This document shows, one piece after another, positions 7,537-8,865 of a stretch of DNA of 8,865 bases; within the stretch, counting starts at the first letter, position 1; each line of letters opens with the position of its first letter. Origin of the DNA: Blastocatellia bacterium. GTDB taxonomy: Bacteria; Acidobacteriota; Blastocatellia; Pyrinomonadales; Pyrinomonadaceae. The notes beneath the pieces are model-generated. The model was not told the origin of the DNA, ran no database searches, and saw only the letters and a list, made by a program, of their open reading frames with translations. The stretch is from positions 1-8,865 of the forward strand of contig PSRF01000279.1 in assembly GCA_003175865.1 (NCBI GenBank), read 5' to 3'. The translations under genes were made by a program, and so were the position numbers.

Positions 7537-7620
7537 GTACTTTGTTCGTCTTCGACCGCAAATTCTGAAATAGGAGTGGGATTCGAAATAACAAAGTACA
7601 AAATACAAAAAACAAAGTAC
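7537..7620. repeat. AACAAAGTAC direct and inverted repeats downstream of the dehydrogenase gene
   Basis: AACAAAGTAC occurs at 7590-7599 and 7611-7620, 21 nt apart, separated by an A-rich spacer that includes AAAATAC. Its reverse complement GTACTTTGTT is at 7537-7546. The array ends 15 nt from the stop codon of the - strand dehydrogenase. It is A/T-rich and weakly structured, so terminator function is uncertain. Confidence 0.6.
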
Positions 7621-7635
7621 TAACCTGCGTTGACT

Positions 7636-8586
7636 TCAAGGTCGCAACAGAATCTTCAATATTCCTTTTGCTTTCGCGCGTTTCATCGCGTGAACACCAT
7701 CAGCCAGTGCATACTCTTCGCTGATCATACTGTCCACGTCGATCGCGCCCTTCTTAAGAAGATCCAACGCCGGTGCGAAGCGTCCACAACGCGAGCCAAT
7801 AATTGAAATTTCATCAACGACGATTCGCGCAGCATCAATTTCCGTCGTGTCGTGAAACGTAGACTTTAAAACGAGTCTTCCTTTTGGCCGCAACAGGTCA
7901 AGAGCCATTGCAAAGCCTGAGGGCGATCCAGACGCTTCAACTACAACATCAAACTCGCGCCCTCTACTTGCTACATCTTTCGGAGTAGTTGTCTCAATTC
8001 CGCGTCTCTGTGCGATTCGGAGTTTGGTCTGATGTTTACCCACCAAGAGAACTGGTGACGTCAAGGCGAGGACTTGCGCGCACATTAATCCAAGTTTGCC
8101 GTCACCAATAACTGCAACTCGATCGTCAGCCTTGATGTTCGTGCGTTCGACAATACCGCATGCCGCAGCGAGTGGTTCAGTGAAAACGGCATGCTCGTCA
8201 ATTACTTTCTCTGGAACCGCGACTAAGTTCTCAAGAGGAAGGAGAAGGAACTCAGCGTGTGCTCCGTCGCGGCCTACGATCCCAAGCACAGTACGCGATG
8301 GACAATGACGAGGGTCTTCACTCAAGCAGAGTGGGCATTTGCCACATCCGACATTAATTTCGCCGACGACCCGTTGATTCAGTAGTTTGTTGTTTGAACT
8401 CTGCTCTACTACACCGACGAACTCGTGTCCGATAGTTCCATTGAATCCAGCATAACCGCGCGCAATTTCAAGATCAGTGTTGCAAATTCCCGACAAGACA
8501 ACACGCACGAGTGCTTCACTGTCAGCATCAGGTCTTTGAACGTCGCGGACGGCTAAACGTTTATTTTTGACGCGGAGGGCAAGCAT
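7636..8586 (-). CDS. Zinc-dependent alcohol dehydrogenase-like protein (MDR family)
   Basis: A 316-residue cytosolic medium-chain dehydrogenase/reductase that should oxidise an alcohol or polyol, or reduce the corresponding carbonyl, with NAD(P). Catalytic zinc ligands are visible as Cys35 (GICNTDLE), His54-Glu55 (GHEFVG) and Glu137 (FTEPLAA). A structural zinc lobe is formed by Cys81, Cys84, Cys87 and Cys95 (CGKCPLC plus HC). The Rossmann glycine motif is GDGKLG (161-166), and the second strand ends in VGKH (182-185), with Lys/His rather than Asp; this could favour NADP, but that is an inference. At 316 residues it is shorter than the roughly 340-380 of classical zinc ADH or threonine/sorbitol dehydrogenases, matching a compact MDR subgroup. 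ATG 8586 is the natural start; no strong RBS is visible because a repeat occupies the upstream gap. An unidentified same-strand gene lies upstream. The substrate is unknown. Confidence 0.92.
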   Translation of the reverse strand: MLALRVKNKRLAVRDVQRPDADSEALVRVVLSGICNTDLEIARGYAGFNGTIGHEFVGVVEQSSNNKLLNQRVVGEINVGCGKCPLCLSEDPRHCPSRTVLGIVGRDGAHAEFLLLPLENLVAVPEKVIDEHAVFTEPLAAACGIVERTNIKADDRVAVIGDGKLGLMCAQVLALTSPVLLVGKHQTKLRIAQRRGIETTTPKDVASRGREFDVVVEASGSPSGFAMALDLLRPKGRLVLKSTFHDTTEIDAARIVVDEISIIGSRCGRFAPALDLLKKGAIDVDSMISEEYALADGVHAMKRAKAKGILKILLRP

Positions 8587-8589
8587 GTT

Positions 8590-8703
8590 GGTCAGTTGTC
8601 AGTTGAGAGTGGTCAGTTGTCGGAGGTTATAGGTAAAAAAGGCCCTATCGGTCCTTTCACCAATAACCGACCCGCGGACAACTGACCACGGACAACTGGC
8701 CAC
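8590..8703. repeat. Palindromic repeat cluster between the partial gene and the dehydrogenase
   Basis: GGTCAGTTGTC occurs at 8590-8600 and 8611-8621. On the far side, GGACAACTGACCAC (8676-8689) is tandemly followed by GGACAACTGGCCAC (8690-8703). GTGGTCAGTTGTC (8609-8621) is a perfect 13-nt inverted match to 8677-8689. Inside, GGTTATAGGT (8625-8634) pairs at 9 of 10 positions with ACCAATAACC (8659-8668), and an AAAGG/CCTTT pair sits at the centre. The whole gap can thus fold into one extended hairpin. It begins 3 nt after the stop of the partial gene and reaches almost to the dehydrogenase start codon. Function is inferred only. Confidence 0.7.
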
Positions 8704-8706
8704 GGA

Positions 8707-8865
8707 CTAGAAGGTTTTACTACGAGTGTAGGCATTCTGCGGATTGAGTTCGACGGTTTGTTGCGGACCCGCGACGTTGAGCGGCAAGCGCCATTCGAGT
8801 TCCTCATCACCCGACAACTTTGCGTGTAACCACCAGCTACCAGGCGTAAGAACGACGCCACCCTG
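8707..8865 (-). CDS. C-terminal end of an unidentified protein (partial)
   Basis: The frame entering from the window edge encodes 52 residues and ends at a TAG (8707-8709). It begins QGGVVLTPGSWWLHAKLSGD and ends NPQNAYTRSKTF. Composition and alternating hydrophobic/polar pattern look like a genuine beta-rich C-terminus, with the usual GTC/CTC/AAC/GCG codon use of its neighbours. No start codon is visible, so it must begin outside the window. A longer open frame over the same bases (8613-8861) has a less protein-like composition, with many Arg and Ser, and runs through the repeat; I take it to be a shadow. I do not recognise the family. A secreted or envelope beta-sandwich is possible but unproven. 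It lies upstream of and on the same strand as the MDR dehydrogenase. Confidence 0.7.
   Translation of the reverse strand, partial: QGGVVLTPGSWWLHAKLSGDEELEWRLPLNVAGPQQTVELNPQNAYTRSKTF

Larger units (their letters stand above)
7331..7635. other. Gene-free interval upstream of the Deg protease
   Basis: This 305-nt gap contains, from the protease side, an approximately 92-nt leader, a promoter (7429-7457), about 80 nt without recognisable features, and a repeat region (7537-7620). No credible ORF, tRNA or riboswitch-like structure was found on either strand. Confidence 0.6.

Noticed and set aside
7537..7620. Intrinsic terminator of the MDR dehydrogenase
   Set aside because: The 10-nt arms are A/T-rich with a loop of over 40 nt and no GC-rich stem followed by a T tract.
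8590..8703. CRISPR array
   Set aside because: Units are only 11-14 nt, few in number, partly inverted and without uniform unique spacers; no cas gene is present.
8613..8861. 82-residue - strand open frame at the right edge
   Set aside because: The competing frame from the window edge has better composition and ends at 8707 before the repeat, while this one runs into the palindrome.

Overview
The window holds six complete genes and the 3' end of a seventh, all apparently chromosomal housekeeping or metabolic genes. The species cannot be named from this sequence. GC content looks close to 50%. The gene set, together with abundant short palindromic repeats between genes, reminds me of soil Acidobacteriota of the Blastocatellia/Pyrinomonadaceae type, but that is recollection and not a search result.

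Layout. On the + strand are an AsnB-type glutamine-dependent amidotransferase (6-1952) and a stand-alone receiver-domain response regulator (2186-2626). On the - strand, reading from high to low coordinates, are the C-terminal end of an unidentified protein (8707-8865), a zinc-dependent MDR-family dehydrogenase (7636-8586), a membrane-anchored HtrA/Deg serine protease with two PDZ domains (5738-7330), a semialdehyde-type aldehyde dehydrogenase (4077-5648) and alanine dehydrogenase Ald (2906-4036). The response regulator and ald converge on a large palindromic element.

How the genes fit together. The aldehyde dehydrogenase and ald are only 40 nt apart. Both use NAD(P)-type dehydrogenase chemistry, and they look like one transcript involved in amino-acid carbon and nitrogen turnover. 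A well-formed sigma-70-like promoter (7429-7457) lies about 92 nt upstream of the Deg protease start and could also drive the two downstream genes. The other genes have no obvious pathway link.

Main non-coding signal. Every gene end except that of the aldehyde dehydrogenase is followed within about 25 nt by an inverted repeat, and the arm sequences differ from gap to gap. The largest is a nested, imperfect palindrome of about 233 bp at 2651-2883. The elements look like REP- or MITE-type intergenic repeats that may form or mark transcript 3' ends. I see no CRISPR array, phage, toxin-antitoxin, defence locus, rRNA or tRNA, and no evidence of a wholly new protein system.
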